Assembly (NCBI GenBank): GCA_031289315.1
Contig: JAITPR010000023.1
Span: 1-40,812 of the forward strand
Direction of reading: 5' to 3'
Source: Clostridiaceae bacterium
GTDB lineage: Bacteria > Bacillota > Clostridia > Christensenellales > CAG-917
DNA: 40,812 bases
Shown here one piece after another: positions 7,017-15,503 of the stretch. The notes under the pieces were generated by a model, which worked only from the letters and a program-made list of their open reading frames with translations, was not told where the DNA came from and searched no databases. A program made the translations under genes and the position numbers. Positions within the stretch are counted from its first letter, which is position 1, and each line of letters starts with the position of its first letter.

Positions 7017-10000
7017 TTGGGTGACTTCGTTCACTTACATTTACATACGGAATACAGTCTGCTTGACGGCGCGGTGCGTATAACGCAAAACGGAGGCAGT
7101 CCGCTTGCCGCCGCCCTTAGGGCGCGCCGAATGGATACCGTGGCGCTTACCGACCACGGAAATCTTTACGGTGCGCTCACCTTCGCCCAAACCATGAAGA
7201 CGGAGAAGATAAAGGCGATTATCGGCTGTGAGTTTTACACGTGCGACGACATGAACAAGCGCGAAAGCTTGAAGCGCAATCATTTGATTTTACTCTGCAA
7301 AAACGCGGTGGGCTATCAAAACCTGATGTTGCTGTCGTCGAAGTCTTTTGTGGAAGGATTTTATCAGCGTCCGCGCATAGATTTGGAGCTTTTGGCACGG
7401 CATTCTAGCGGGCTTATTTGTCTTTCGGCGTGCCTTGCGGGTGCCATACCGCAGCATCTTTTAAACGGCGACTACGACGGCGCGCTTGCCTATGCAAGGA
7501 GATTGCAAGGCATTTTCGGAGAGGATTTCTATATAGAAATTCAAGACCACGGCATACGTGAGGAACGCCAAATAAACACTACTTTAGTGAGGCTTGCGCG
7601 CGAAATAGGCGCGGAGCTTGTCGCGACAAACGACGTGCATTATCTGAATAAGGCGGACGCTGACGTTCAGGATACGCTCACCTGTATTTCCATGGTGAAG
7701 AAGAAAAACGACCCCGCGCGCGCCAAGCTTTTGGACGGCGACGAGTTTTATTTGAAGTCGCCGGAGGAAATGGAGGAGCTTTTTTCGTGGGTGCCTGAGG
7801 CGGTGTCCAACACGCTTAAGGTGGCGGATAAATGCCAATTTTTATTCCCGTTTAAGAGCGATAAATACTTCATTCCGGAGTTTTACGCGTCCAAATCGGA
7901 GTATCAAGTCTTGATTAAGGATATGCCTCCGGAATACGAGCCGCGTGTTAGGGCGCAGTTTGAGCGTGACGTGGAAAAGGGTTTAGTTCCTAAAGGTGCC
8001 GATATAAAGGATACCGCGTCCACTTATTTAAGGCGACTCACATATGCGAAATTGCGCGAACGGTACCACGTTATAACCGATGAGGTAGACGCCCGCATGG
8101 AAAAGGAATTGGACGTAATAATTGATTTAGGCTACGCAGAATACTATCTAGTGGTTTGGGATTTCATCAACTACGCAAAGCTTACCGGCGTGCCGGTGGG
8201 ACCGGGGCGCGGAAGCGGTGCCGGAAGCTTAGTTGCGTACGTCATAGAGATAACCGATATAGACCCCTTGAGATTTGATTTGATATTTGAGCGGTTCTTA
8301 AACAAGGATCGCGTTTCCATGCCGGACTTCGACATAGATTTTTGCGAAAACCGCCGCGGAGAGGTGATAAAATACGTCGTTGAAAAGTACGGCTACGATA
8401 ACGTAAGCCAGATTATAGCCTATTCCACGCTGTCCGCAAAGGCGGCGATTAAGGACGTAGCGCGCGTTTATGACGTACCCTTCGGTGACGCGAACGAGTG
8501 GGTTAAGGGGCTTCCGTACGGCAAAATCACCATAGAAGGCTGTTTGGGCAAGGGTCCTAAGCCGGCGGTAATTCCGGAATTTAAAAAGCTTTACGACTCG
8601 GACGAAACCGCGCATAAGGTCATAGACACGGCTATGCAACTTGAGGGAATGCCGCGCCAGCCCTCCATTCACGCCGCGGGCGTGGTGATATGTCAAGATG
8701 CAATCACCAACCACTGTCCGTTGCAGAAGAACGGTTCCGACATAACCACGCAGTTCGACAAGAATCAAGTGGAGCAGTTGGGACTGTTGAAAATGGACTT
8801 TTTGGGGCTTACCACGCTTACGGATATAGCGCTTGCGTTGGAATACGTCAAGGAAAATCAAGGCATAGATTTGGATTTTTCTAAAATCGGCGACGACGAC
8901 CAAAAGGTGTACGAGTTGATTTCCGGCGGCGATACCACCGCGGTGTTCCAGTTGGAAAGCGGCGGCATGACGCAGTTCATGTCAAAGCTGAAGCCGGAGA
9001 GCATAGAGGACATCACCGCCGGAATTTCCATTTACCGTCCCGGTCCCATGCAGTTCATGGACCAGTTCATAGACGGCAAAAACAAGCCGGAAACCGTACG
9101 CTACATGCACCCCTTGTTGGAGCCGATTTTGAACGTCACTTACGGCTGTATCGTCTATCAAGAGCAGGTTATGAGGATAGCCACGGATTTGGGCGGATAC
9201 ACGGCGGGCGGAGCGGACATTCTCCGCAAGGCGATGGGCAAAAAGGACGCTAAGACCATGCAACAACACAAGGAATACTTTGTGCGGGGCAACGCGGAAA
9301 AGAAAATGCCGGGCGCCATGTCTAAGGGCGTGCCGGAGGCGGTTGCAGATGCGTTGTTCGAACAGATATTGAAGTTTTCGGAGTATGCCTTTAACAAGGC
9401 TCACGCGGCGGCTTACGCAGTTTTAACCTACCGTACCGCATATTTAAAGTGTTATTACATGCTTGAATTTTTGACGGCGGTCATCAACAACCGCTTGACA
9501 AAGCAGGACAGGCTACCGGAATATATCAACTATGTGAGGAGCCGCGACATCAAGCTTCTGCAACCCGATATAAACAAAAGCGGCGTGCGGTTTACCATTG
9601 AAAACGGCAATATGCGCTTTGGACTTATGGGTATAAAAAACGTCGGAGAGGGCGCGTTGACCGCGATTATCGCCGACAGAACCGCAAACGGTGAGTATAG
9701 GAGCCTATACGATTTTACCGAACGCGCCGCGGCGCTCTACACCTCCGTTGATGACGAGGGTAAGCGCACGGGTTCGGTTTTAAACAAGCGCATGATTGAA
9801 AGTCTGATAAAGGGCGGTGCATTCGATTGCTTCGGCATCAATCGCCACTCCATGCTTGCGTGTTACGATCAGGTTGTCGACATGGTTCAGGCGGAGAAAA
9901 AGAGCCGCGTGGAAGGACAGATGTCCTTCTTTGATACCGAAGAGGAATTGAAGACGGAATTCGCCTACCCGAAGCTTCCCGACGAGGACCCAATTAAAAA

Positions 10001-10721
10001 GCTTGCCGCGGAAAAGGAAGTGTTGGGTATGTACGTTTCGGGACACCCGTTAGACGACTATCGCGGGCAGAGCAACGACGGGTTTCCGTTGGGCGCGCTC
10101 GTACTTTCCGACCCGGATCACATTGCGGAGGACGAGGAAAGCGGCGGCACGGTATACGATACATCCCTTAACGACAAGAGAGTTACACTCTACGGGCTTG
10201 TGCAAAGCGTCACGCAGGGCTTCGCAAAGAAGTCAAAGCGCGCGTTTTTGAAGGGAGAATTTGAGGATTTGACGGGTTCTATCACCTTTATGATGTTTAC
10301 GGACGCCCTCAACCCCGTGACGCAGTTTTCGGCGGCAAAGCTCACCTCCGGCGGACCCTTAAGGATAAAGGGTTCGCTGGTGATACGCGACGGAGAGACA
10401 CCGTTAATTTTTGTTAATTCGGCTACCGAATGGGAAAAAGCTTCGACCGCTTCAAAAACGGGAGGTTCGGCGTCGTCTGCGGCGGCGGGTGAGGCAGGCG
10501 GCTTAGCTAATGCGGCGGTGCGCATACGGTTAAAGGATTTTGAGCAAGCCAAGGCGCTCATGCCGCTTTTAAGGGCTTACCCCGGAAATTCACCGGTATA
10601 CGGCATAATCGACGGCGACGAAAAGCAGTTCAAAATTGCGGTTTTCATCACGGACGATTTGCTCATCGACCTTAGAGCGCGCTTAGGGCGTGAAAACGTG
10701 GAAATCATTGAAAAGCCTTAA
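7017..10721 (+). CDS. dnaE: DNA polymerase III subunit alpha (DnaE type)
   Basis: DnaE is a replicative C-family DNA polymerase subunit; in Bacillota it works beside PolC at the fork. The 1234-residue product is full length. It has the N-terminal PHP domain (VHLHLHTEYSLLDG, LTDHGNLYG, TNDVHYL), the GPGRGSGAGSL motif of the palm (near 400), the catalytic Asp pair in PDFDIDF (residues 437 and 439) and the third Asp in KMDFLGL (594). Fingers, tandem helix-hairpin-helix and a C-terminal OB fold (VTLYGLVQSVTQGF) follow. A low-complexity Ser/Ala/Gly linker lies near 1140-1160. The start is a TTG with a strong ribosome binding site. It probably shares transcription with whiA. The PHP metal ligands look intact, so proofreading activity is possible. 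Confidence 0.97.
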   Translation: MGDFVHLHLHTEYSLLDGAVRITQNGGSPLAAALRARRMDTVALTDHGNLYGALTFAQTMKTEKIKAIIGCEFYTCDDMNKRESLKRNHLILLCKNAVGYQNLMLLSSKSFVEGFYQRPRIDLELLARHSSGLICLSACLAGAIPQHLLNGDYDGALAYARRLQGIFGEDFYIEIQDHGIREERQINTTLVRLAREIGAELVATNDVHYLNKADADVQDTLTCISMVKKKNDPARAKLLDGDEFYLKSPEEMEELFSWVPEAVSNTLKVADKCQFLFPFKSDKYFIPEFYASKSEYQVLIKDMPPEYEPRVRAQFERDVEKGLVPKGADIKDTASTYLRRLTYAKLRERYHVITDEVDARMEKELDVIIDLGYAEYYLVVWDFINYAKLTGVPVGPGRGSGAGSLVAYVIEITDIDPLRFDLIFERFLNKDRVSMPDFDIDFCENRRGEVIKYVVEKYGYDNVSQIIAYSTLSAKAAIKDVARVYDVPFGDANEWVKGLPYGKITIEGCLGKGPKPAVIPEFKKLYDSDETAHKVIDTAMQLEGMPRQPSIHAAGVVICQDAITNHCPLQKNGSDITTQFDKNQVEQLGLLKMDFLGLTTLTDIALALEYVKENQGIDLDFSKIGDDDQKVYELISGGDTTAVFQLESGGMTQFMSKLKPESIEDITAGISIYRPGPMQFMDQFIDGKNKPETVRYMHPLLEPILNVTYGCIVYQEQVMRIATDLGGYTAGGADILRKAMGKKDAKTMQQHKEYFVRGNAEKKMPGAMSKGVPEAVADALFEQILKFSEYAFNKAHAAAYAVLTYRTAYLKCYYMLEFLTAVINNRLTKQDRLPEYINYVRSRDIKLLQPDINKSGVRFTIENGNMRFGLMGIKNVGEGALTAIIADRTANGEYRSLYDFTERAAALYTSVDDEGKRTGSVLNKRMIESLIKGGAFDCFGINRHSMLACYDQVVDMVQAEKKSRVEGQMSFFDTEEELKTEFAYPKLPDEDPIKKLAAEKEVLGMYVSGHPLDDYRGQSNDGFPLGALVLSDPDHIAEDEESGGTVYDTSLNDKRVTLYGLVQSVTQGFAKKSKRAFLKGEFEDLTGSITFMMFTDALNPVTQFSAAKLTSGGPLRIKGSLVIRDGETPLIFVNSATEWEKASTASKTGGSASSAAAGEAGGLANAAVRIRLKDFEQAKALMPLLRAYPGNSPVYGIIDGDEKQFKIAVFITDDLLIDLRARLGRENVEIIEKP

Positions 10722-10764
10722 CATAAGCGGAGTGTACACCTAAAAATAAAACATATATATGTGC

Positions 10765-10794
10765 TTGCAATTTAGCGCGCGTATATGTTATACT
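10765..10794 (+). promoter_or_regulatory. Promoter of the HU gene
   Basis: TTGCAA (10765-10770) and TATACT (10789-10794) are 18 bases apart, with TGT just before the -10 (extended -10). The ribosome binding site GAGGAGGT lies at 10837-10844. Confidence 0.75.
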
Positions 10795-10850
10795 TAATAT
10801 ATAAAACTAATTAAGCTACACCGCTGGACGGCGGTCGAGGAGGTTTATTT

Positions 10851-11126
10851 ATGAACAAAGGCGAATTTATCAAGGCTGTATCCGAAAAGGGCGACATAAC
10901 CTTAAAAGATGCGGAGGCAGCTTTCCGCGCCATAACCGACGTTATAGTCGACGTTTTGAAAACCGGCGACAAAATACAACTTGCCGGCTTCGGCGTGTTT
11001 GAGTTAAAGGAAAAAGCGGCGCGCGTAGGTTTGAACCCTGCCACCGGTGAAAAGGTCGACATAGCGGCTTCCAACTCCCCGTCGCTTCACTTCGGCAAGG
11101 CATATAAGGATTTATTTAACAAGTAA
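10851..11126 (+). CDS. hup: HU/IHF-family DNA-binding protein
   Basis: This is a small nucleoid protein that bends and compacts DNA as a dimer. The 91-residue product has the helical dimerisation half (MNKGEFIKAVSEKGDITLKD), the GFGVFELKEKAAR beta segment and the arm with the intercalating Pro in LNPATGEKVDIAAS. The end, LHFGKAYKDLFNK, is typical of HU. The usual RxxRNPxTG is RVGLNPATG, so one arm Arg is replaced, while the Pro is kept. The gene has its own promoter and a strong ribosome binding site, suggesting high expression. No clear Rho-independent terminator follows at once; a family 2 palindrome is the first structure downstream. Confidence 0.95.
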   Translation: MNKGEFIKAVSEKGDITLKDAEAAFRAITDVIVDVLKTGDKIQLAGFGVFELKEKAARVGLNPATGEKVDIAASNSPSLHFGKAYKDLFNK

Positions 11127-11131
11127 AAGAA

Positions 11132-11177
11132 GTGGGGGACAGTCCGTGGCGACGACTTACCACGAATTGTCCACACC
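11132..11177. repeat. Family 2 palindromic element, compact copy
   Basis: GTGGGGGACAGTCCGTGG and CCACGAATTGTCCACACC form an imperfect inverted repeat around a 10-base centre. The arms match those at 19.0, 25.1 and 25.6 kb. Confidence 0.7.
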
Positions 11178-11205
11178 ATCAAGAAGTCTTGTTATATTAC
11201 CGCGG

Positions 11206-11391
11206 TTGACTTAAAAACGTCGGGATTCACGTATAAATTTGCGGCGGATCCCGAAGCTTTTGCGGGTTTACGTTCCTGCCGTATAAGTACGGGTTTTGAC
11301 GACAAATAAAAACGTTTGTGTAAGTCGAAGCATGCCGGGAACCGCCGCGCGAACCAGTCTTACGATAAAGCCCCCGCCGCGGCGGGGGCTT
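11206..11391 (+). promoter_or_regulatory. Structured leader RNA of the metF-metH group (riboswitch candidate)
   Basis: A possible promoter is TTGACT (11206-11211) with TATAAA (11232-11237), but its spacing of 20 is long. The RNA can form a closing stem of GCGGCGG (11241-11247) with CCGCCGC (11342-11348), extended by CCCG (11250-11253) with CGGG (11336-11339) and GCTTT (11256-11260) with GAAGC (11327-11331). Inside are three hairpins: GCGGG/CCTGC (11262-11279), CGTA/TACG (11280-11291) and GAC-ACAAA/TTTGT-GTC (11298-11326). The 3' strand of the closing stem (CCGCCGCG, 11342-11349) is exactly complementary to CGCGGCGG (11378-11385) inside the following terminator hairpin, so the two cannot form together. 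I do not recognise the consensus of SAM-I, cobalamin, THF or T-box leaders. Confidence 0.55.
11368..11391 (+). terminator. Attenuator-type terminator hairpin before metF
   Basis: This is a perfect 24-base palindrome: AAGCCCCCGCCG with its reverse complement CGGCGGGGGCTT. It is followed by TCTTAAAAT, a weak U tract. It ends only 37 bases before the metF ATG, leaving no room for another promoter, so metF transcription probably reads through it. Confidence 0.65.
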
Positions 11392-11428
11392 CTTAAAATA
11401 GAGTTGAAACGGAGTGAAACGGAAAAAT

Positions 11429-12283
11429 ATGGGTACCGACAAAACGGTAAAAAGAAGAATTCCGCTTTCGTTTGAAATATTTCCGCCGAAAGCCGACGCG
11501 CCTCTTTCCGATATATTGGTAAAGTTGGGCGATTTTGCCAAGCTTTCGCCGGAATACATCAGCGTCACCTACGGTACGGACGGTTCAAACGCTCCGCGCA
11601 CGTTGGAAATTACGGAAATAGTGCGGCGCGATTACGGTATACGCTCCGTAGCGCATTTGACGTGCATGAACGCGACGCACGGCGATATTGCCGACAAGCT
11701 TTTACGGTTCAAGTCCGCCGGAGTAACGGATATTTTGGCGCTTAGGGGCGACCGTCGCGACGGGTTAAGGCTTATAGACTTTAATTACGCCGTTGATTTA
11801 ATTTCGTTTATAAATAAGGCGGGCGGGTTTTCCGTGTGCGCGGCGTGCTACCCGGAGGGACACGCGGAGAGCGGCGGCATTAAAAACGATGTTGAAATCA
11901 TGAAAAAAAAGGACGCGCTAGGGGTTACTCACTTCGTTTCGCAACTGTTTTTCGACAACGGCGTTTTTATGCGACTTTTGGATTTGGCGGCGGCGGGAGG
12001 CATAAAGGCGCCCATACACGCCGGTGTCATGCCTATTACGAATATAAAACAGCTTGCGGGTATAGTCAAGGTGTCGGGCGTTAAAATCCCCGACAGATTG
12101 GCGCGGCAGATAGGAAAATTCGAAGGAAATCCGCAAGCCTTGAAGCAAGCGGGCATGAACTTTGCGTTGGAGCAGATTTCGGAGCTTGCCGCCTACGGCG
12201 TAAGCGGTGTACATCTCTATACCATGAACAGTCCGGACACGGCGCGCTACATACGGGACAACACCTCCTACTTGTTTGAGTAA
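11429..12283 (+). CDS. metF: Methylenetetrahydrofolate reductase
   Basis: MetF is the FAD enzyme that reduces 5,10-methylene-THF to 5-methyl-THF, the methyl donor for MetH, in the cytosol. The product of about 284 residues is a complete TIM barrel: LSFEIFPPK with the catalytic Glu near the start, YISVTYGTDG, SVAHLTCMN, ILALRGDRRDG with the FAD/folate-binding Asp, FSVCAACYPEGH, THFVSQLFFDN and VHLYTMN near the end. The ATG at 11429 is preferred; a GTG at 11414 in the same frame would add five residues, and the only purine-rich site (GGAG, 11411-11414) overlaps it. The gene stands first in a methionine-synthesis group with the MetH reactivation gene and metH. Confidence 0.94.
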   Translation: MGTDKTVKRRIPLSFEIFPPKADAPLSDILVKLGDFAKLSPEYISVTYGTDGSNAPRTLEITEIVRRDYGIRSVAHLTCMNATHGDIADKLLRFKSAGVTDILALRGDRRDGLRLIDFNYAVDLISFINKAGGFSVCAACYPEGHAESGGIKNDVEIMKKKDALGVTHFVSQLFFDNGVFMRLLDLAAAGGIKAPIHAGVMPITNIKQLAGIVKVSGVKIPDRLARQIGKFEGNPQALKQAGMNFALEQISELAAYGVSGVHLYTMNSPDTARYIRDNTSYLFE

Positions 12284-12288
12284 CCGGG

Positions 12289-12370
12289 AAGTACTTAAAA
12301 AAAAGCATGCGGAAGAAAATTTTGCCGAAAAGTACTTAAAAAAAGTATGCGGAAGAAAATTCTGCGCGGA
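12289..12370. repeat. 41-bp tandem duplication after metF
   Basis: AAGTACTTAAAAAA followed by GCATGCGGAAGAAAATTTTG repeats 41 bases later as AAGTACTTAAAAAAAGTATGCGGAAGAAAATTCTG. It lies wholly in the gap before the MetH reactivation gene. Confidence 0.85.
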
Positions 12371-12408
12371 GATGAAAAATCCTTGCGCCGTATACGGGAA
12401 AGCCTTAA

Positions 12409-12978
12409 ATGACGACACCTTTTTACAAAGAAATATACAGCTGTTTAAAAGCTGCGCCGTCGGACGAGCTGGACGAAGTTATAGCGCTGTGCCTTGCGGA
12501 AACGGAATTTTTAAAGGTAAACAGCTTTTATACGGAAGCTACGCTTACGCGCATCGCCGAAAAGGAGTACGATACCGGCTTTTTCAGGATTGGCGGAAAC
12601 CTCATAACGGCTACTTTGAAGGACGCGCCTAAGGCGGTACTGCTTGCGGCGACCTTGGGCATACGTTCGGACGCGCTGATAAGGAGAACGTACGGCGAAA
12701 GCGCCGCGCGCGGAGTGGTTATGGATGCCGTGCTATCCGCGAAAATCGAATTCGCCGTCAACGACATGAACGACGCGGTGACGGAAGAATATCTAAAAAA
12801 AGGCTTTCGTACCGGCAAAAGGATAAGCGCCGGTTACGGGGATTGGAAGCTTTCCGACCAAAGAAAGTATGTGGAGGCATTCGGTCTTAACAAACGTTTG
12901 GGCGTTTATTTAAGCGGTGCGGACATGTTCACACCGGCTAAGACGGTTACAGCGTTGATACCGCTGTTCCCGCTGTAG
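12409..12978 (+). CDS. Stand-alone B12-dependent methionine synthase reactivation domain
   Basis: This 189-residue protein corresponds to the C-terminal AdoMet-binding reactivation domain of MetH, made here as a separate polypeptide. It would bind AdoMet and, with an electron donor, re-methylate oxidised cob(II)alamin in MetH. The key signature is RISAGYGDWKLSDQ near residues 140-153 (the RxxxGYxxxP-like AdoMet-binding loop, with K where Pro is usual). It is followed by KRLGVYLSGADMFTPAKTVTALI, which matches the terminal helix and strand of the family. The gene lies between metF and metH, 17 bases before the metH TTG. No obvious ribosome binding site is seen at its ATG. Confidence 0.8.
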   Translation: MTTPFYKEIYSCLKAAPSDELDEVIALCLAETEFLKVNSFYTEATLTRIAEKEYDTGFFRIGGNLITATLKDAPKAVLLAATLGIRSDALIRRTYGESAARGVVMDAVLSAKIEFAVNDMNDAVTEEYLKKGFRTGKRISAGYGDWKLSDQRKYVEAFGLNKRLGVYLSGADMFTPAKTVTALIPLFPL

Positions 12979-12994
12979 ATAGGAAGGTAAAAAC

Positions 12995-15367
12995 TTGTCA
13001 ACCGGGCGGCAATCCACGCGGTTTATCAAGGGATTAAGATATACGATGAAGTTTAAATTTGACAACAAACGCCTATATTTTGACGGCGGTTTCGGAAGCC
13101 GTGTCATGGCTGCCGGTTACGTACCGGGACCGGCGCTGAATATTACCGCACCCGACGCAGTTGCGGCGGTTCATGTGAGCTACCTTGAAGCGGGAGCGGA
13201 TTTCGTCACGGCAAATACATTTTCCTGCAACCGCCTGAAAAGTGAAAATTTCAGAGAGGAAATTTTGGCGGGCGTAAGGATTGCCAAAAGATGCGCCGCG
13301 CGTTACGACGGTACGTACACGGTTTACGATTGCGGTCCGTTGGGGGAGCTTTTGGAGCCTTTAGGGACAATGCCGTTTGACAAGGCGTACGAGCTTTTTA
13401 AGGAACAAGCAGAGGCGGTGAGGGAAACAAAAGCGGACATTGTGCTGATAGAAACCTTTACCGACCTTGCGGAATTAAAGGCGGCGGTGCTTGCTTTCAA
13501 GGAAAACACCTCATTGCCGATTTTCTGTAGCATGTCGTTTGAGGAGAACGGAAGAACCTTTACCGGCTGTTCGGCGGCGGCGTTCGCGCTTACCGCGGAG
13601 GCTTTGGGCGTGAACGCGGTGGGCATAAATTGCGGTTTGGGTCCCGATAAATTGATTTTTGCGGTGTCGGAAATAAAGCGGCATACCACGTTGCCCGTTT
13701 TCGTACAACCCAACGCGGGGCTTCCGCGCTACGTAGGCGGTAAGTCCGTATACGACATGGATGCGGAGAGCTTCTCCTCTTACATGGGGGAAATAGCGGC
13801 GGCAGGCGCGGACATATTGGGCGGCTGTTGCGGCACGGAAGCGGCGCACATAAAGCTTACCGTGCAAAAAACGTATGACATACCGCTTAAACGTACCGAT
13901 AAAGTTGATGTCGCGGCATGTTCCGCTTCTAGAGTACAACCTCTTAACGCCACGGTTACGGTAGGAGAGCGCGTCAACCCGACGGGCAAGCCTATGCTGA
14001 AACGCGCGCTTACGGAGGGCGATTACGACTATGTGCTTACCATGTGCTTCGAGCAAGCCGCGGAGGGCGCGCAGATTTTGGATTTAAACGCCGGTATGCC
14101 GGGCATAGACGAAGCGGCGGTGCTATCAGATATAATAAAAAATGTGCAGAGCGTACAGGATTTGCCGCTTCAAATAGACACGACGAGAGCCGAAGCGTTG
14201 GCGTGCGCGTTGCGCGTTACGGCGGGCGTTCCGATTATAAATTCCGTAAACGCGGAGGACGCCAGTTTAAACGCCGTGTTGCCTCTTGCCAAAAAGTACG
14301 GTTGTCCGCTGATATGCCTTCCCTTAGATGAAAACGGCATTCCGGAGACCGCCGCAGGACGCATGGCGTTGGTTAGAAAAATAGCCGCGCGCGCCAAAAA
14401 AGAGGGCATACCTAAGGAAAAGTTGATTGTGGACGGGCTTGTCATGGCGGTAAGCGTCAATCCGGACAACCCGAAAATAACGATTGATACCGTAAGAGCG
14501 GCGACGCGTGCCGGGTTTAGAACGGCGTTGGGACTGTCAAACGTATCCTTCGGACTCCCCGCACGGGAGGTTTTAAACGCGGCTTTCTACGAAGCGGCGA
14601 AAAAAGCGGGGCTTACCCTTGCCATAATAAATCCGAAAACAAAGCCGTTCACGGTAAAGGCGGCGCGGGACGCACTCACAAAAAAGGACGAGGGCTTCAA
14701 GGAATTTTTGGAGCAATACGCAGGAGAAAACGCCAAACGCGTGGAAACGGCGCGTGAGGACACTCTAAAAGGGTGTATCGTAAAGGGATTGAAAAATGAC
14801 GCCTTACAGCTTGCAAGGAACGCCACGGCGGACAATTATTTGGAAGTCATAAACAAAGAGGTGGTTCCCGCACTGGAAACGGTAGGCGTGCTTTATGAAC
14901 AGGGCAAGGCGTTTTTGCCGCAACTTATTTCTTCAAGTGAGGCGGCAAAAGCCGTTTTAGACTATATAAAGTGTGAGTTCATGCAAAATCAAGCCGACGA
15001 CGGCATACCGATGCTGATACTTACCGTCAAGGGTGACGTTCACGACATAGGTAAGAACATAGTCAAAGCGGTTTTAGGAAACTACGGCTTCAGGATAACC
15101 GACTTAGGAAAAAATGTGGGTACGGAAGAGGTTATGTCGGCGGCGGAGAGCTTGAAGCCGCGCGTAATCGGGCTATCCGCGCTTATGACCACCACGCTTG
15201 ACGGCATGAAGGAAACCGTAGAGGCAATAAAGGCTAAGTATCCGGAGACGGTCGTAGCGGTAGGCGGCGCCGTGGTTACGGAAAGCTTTGCCAAAAAAAT
15301 CGGCGCGGACGTATACGGCAAGGACGCCATGGATACCGTACGCAAGCTGACCGCTATATTTAGGTGA
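12995..15367 (+). CDS. metH: Cobalamin-dependent methionine synthase (without reactivation domain)
   Basis: MetH transfers the methyl group of methyl-THF through cobalamin to homocysteine. Domains seen in 790 residues are homocysteine binding (about 20-310, with zinc ligands Cys213 in GINCG and Cys278/Cys279 in GGCCGT), pterin binding (about 320-580, with VGERVNPTGK and LDLNAGMPGIDE), a B12 cap (about 590-670), and the B12 fold with DVHDIGKNIV, in which His683 is the lower cobalt ligand. The protein stops after the B12 fold; the reactivation domain is encoded by the gene upstream. The TTG start has AGGAAGG (12981-12987) at a good distance. An ATG at 13046 (MKFKFDNKRLYFDGGFG) is the alternative and lacks a good ribosome binding site. 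The 3' end is part of an 83-bp tandem duplication. Confidence 0.95.
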   Translation: MSTGRQSTRFIKGLRYTMKFKFDNKRLYFDGGFGSRVMAAGYVPGPALNITAPDAVAAVHVSYLEAGADFVTANTFSCNRLKSENFREEILAGVRIAKRCAARYDGTYTVYDCGPLGELLEPLGTMPFDKAYELFKEQAEAVRETKADIVLIETFTDLAELKAAVLAFKENTSLPIFCSMSFEENGRTFTGCSAAAFALTAEALGVNAVGINCGLGPDKLIFAVSEIKRHTTLPVFVQPNAGLPRYVGGKSVYDMDAESFSSYMGEIAAAGADILGGCCGTEAAHIKLTVQKTYDIPLKRTDKVDVAACSASRVQPLNATVTVGERVNPTGKPMLKRALTEGDYDYVLTMCFEQAAEGAQILDLNAGMPGIDEAAVLSDIIKNVQSVQDLPLQIDTTRAEALACALRVTAGVPIINSVNAEDASLNAVLPLAKKYGCPLICLPLDENGIPETAAGRMALVRKIAARAKKEGIPKEKLIVDGLVMAVSVNPDNPKITIDTVRAATRAGFRTALGLSNVSFGLPAREVLNAAFYEAAKKAGLTLAIINPKTKPFTVKAARDALTKKDEGFKEFLEQYAGENAKRVETAREDTLKGCIVKGLKNDALQLARNATADNYLEVINKEVVPALETVGVLYEQGKAFLPQLISSSEAAKAVLDYIKCEFMQNQADDGIPMLILTVKGDVHDIGKNIVKAVLGNYGFRITDLGKNVGTEEVMSAAESLKPRVIGLSALMTTTLDGMKETVEAIKAKYPETVVAVGGAVVTESFAKKIGADVYGKDAMDTVRKLTAIFR

Positions 15368-15503
15368 AGGTCGTATATCGGGATATGTTGAAAAAATATT
15401 GCCACGTACGGCGAAAGTCCGTACGCAGGTCGATTGCGATATTTAGGTGAAGGTCGTATGGCAGGATATGTTGAAAAAATATTATTGCGTTCGGCAAAAA
15501 TCC
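15338..15503. repeat. 83-bp tandem duplication of the metH-prfA junction
   Basis: Bases 15338-15420 and 15421-15503 are diverged copies (both start GTACGCA; both contain ATATTTAGGTGAAGGTCGTAT and GGATATGTTGAAAAAATATT). The first copy holds the true metH end and a decayed prfA start (ATA in place of ATG). The second holds a decayed metH end and the true prfA start. Confidence 0.9.

Noticed and set aside
8298..8903. 201-residue minus-strand ORF inside dnaE
   Set aside because: It is antisense to the conserved polymerase catalytic region and has a composition typical of a shadow frame.
11206..11391. SAM-I riboswitch, T-box or 6S RNA before metF
   Set aside because: The conserved S-box core, the T-box UGGN motif and the long single-hairpin form of 6S RNA were all looked for and not seen, so the leader is left unassigned.
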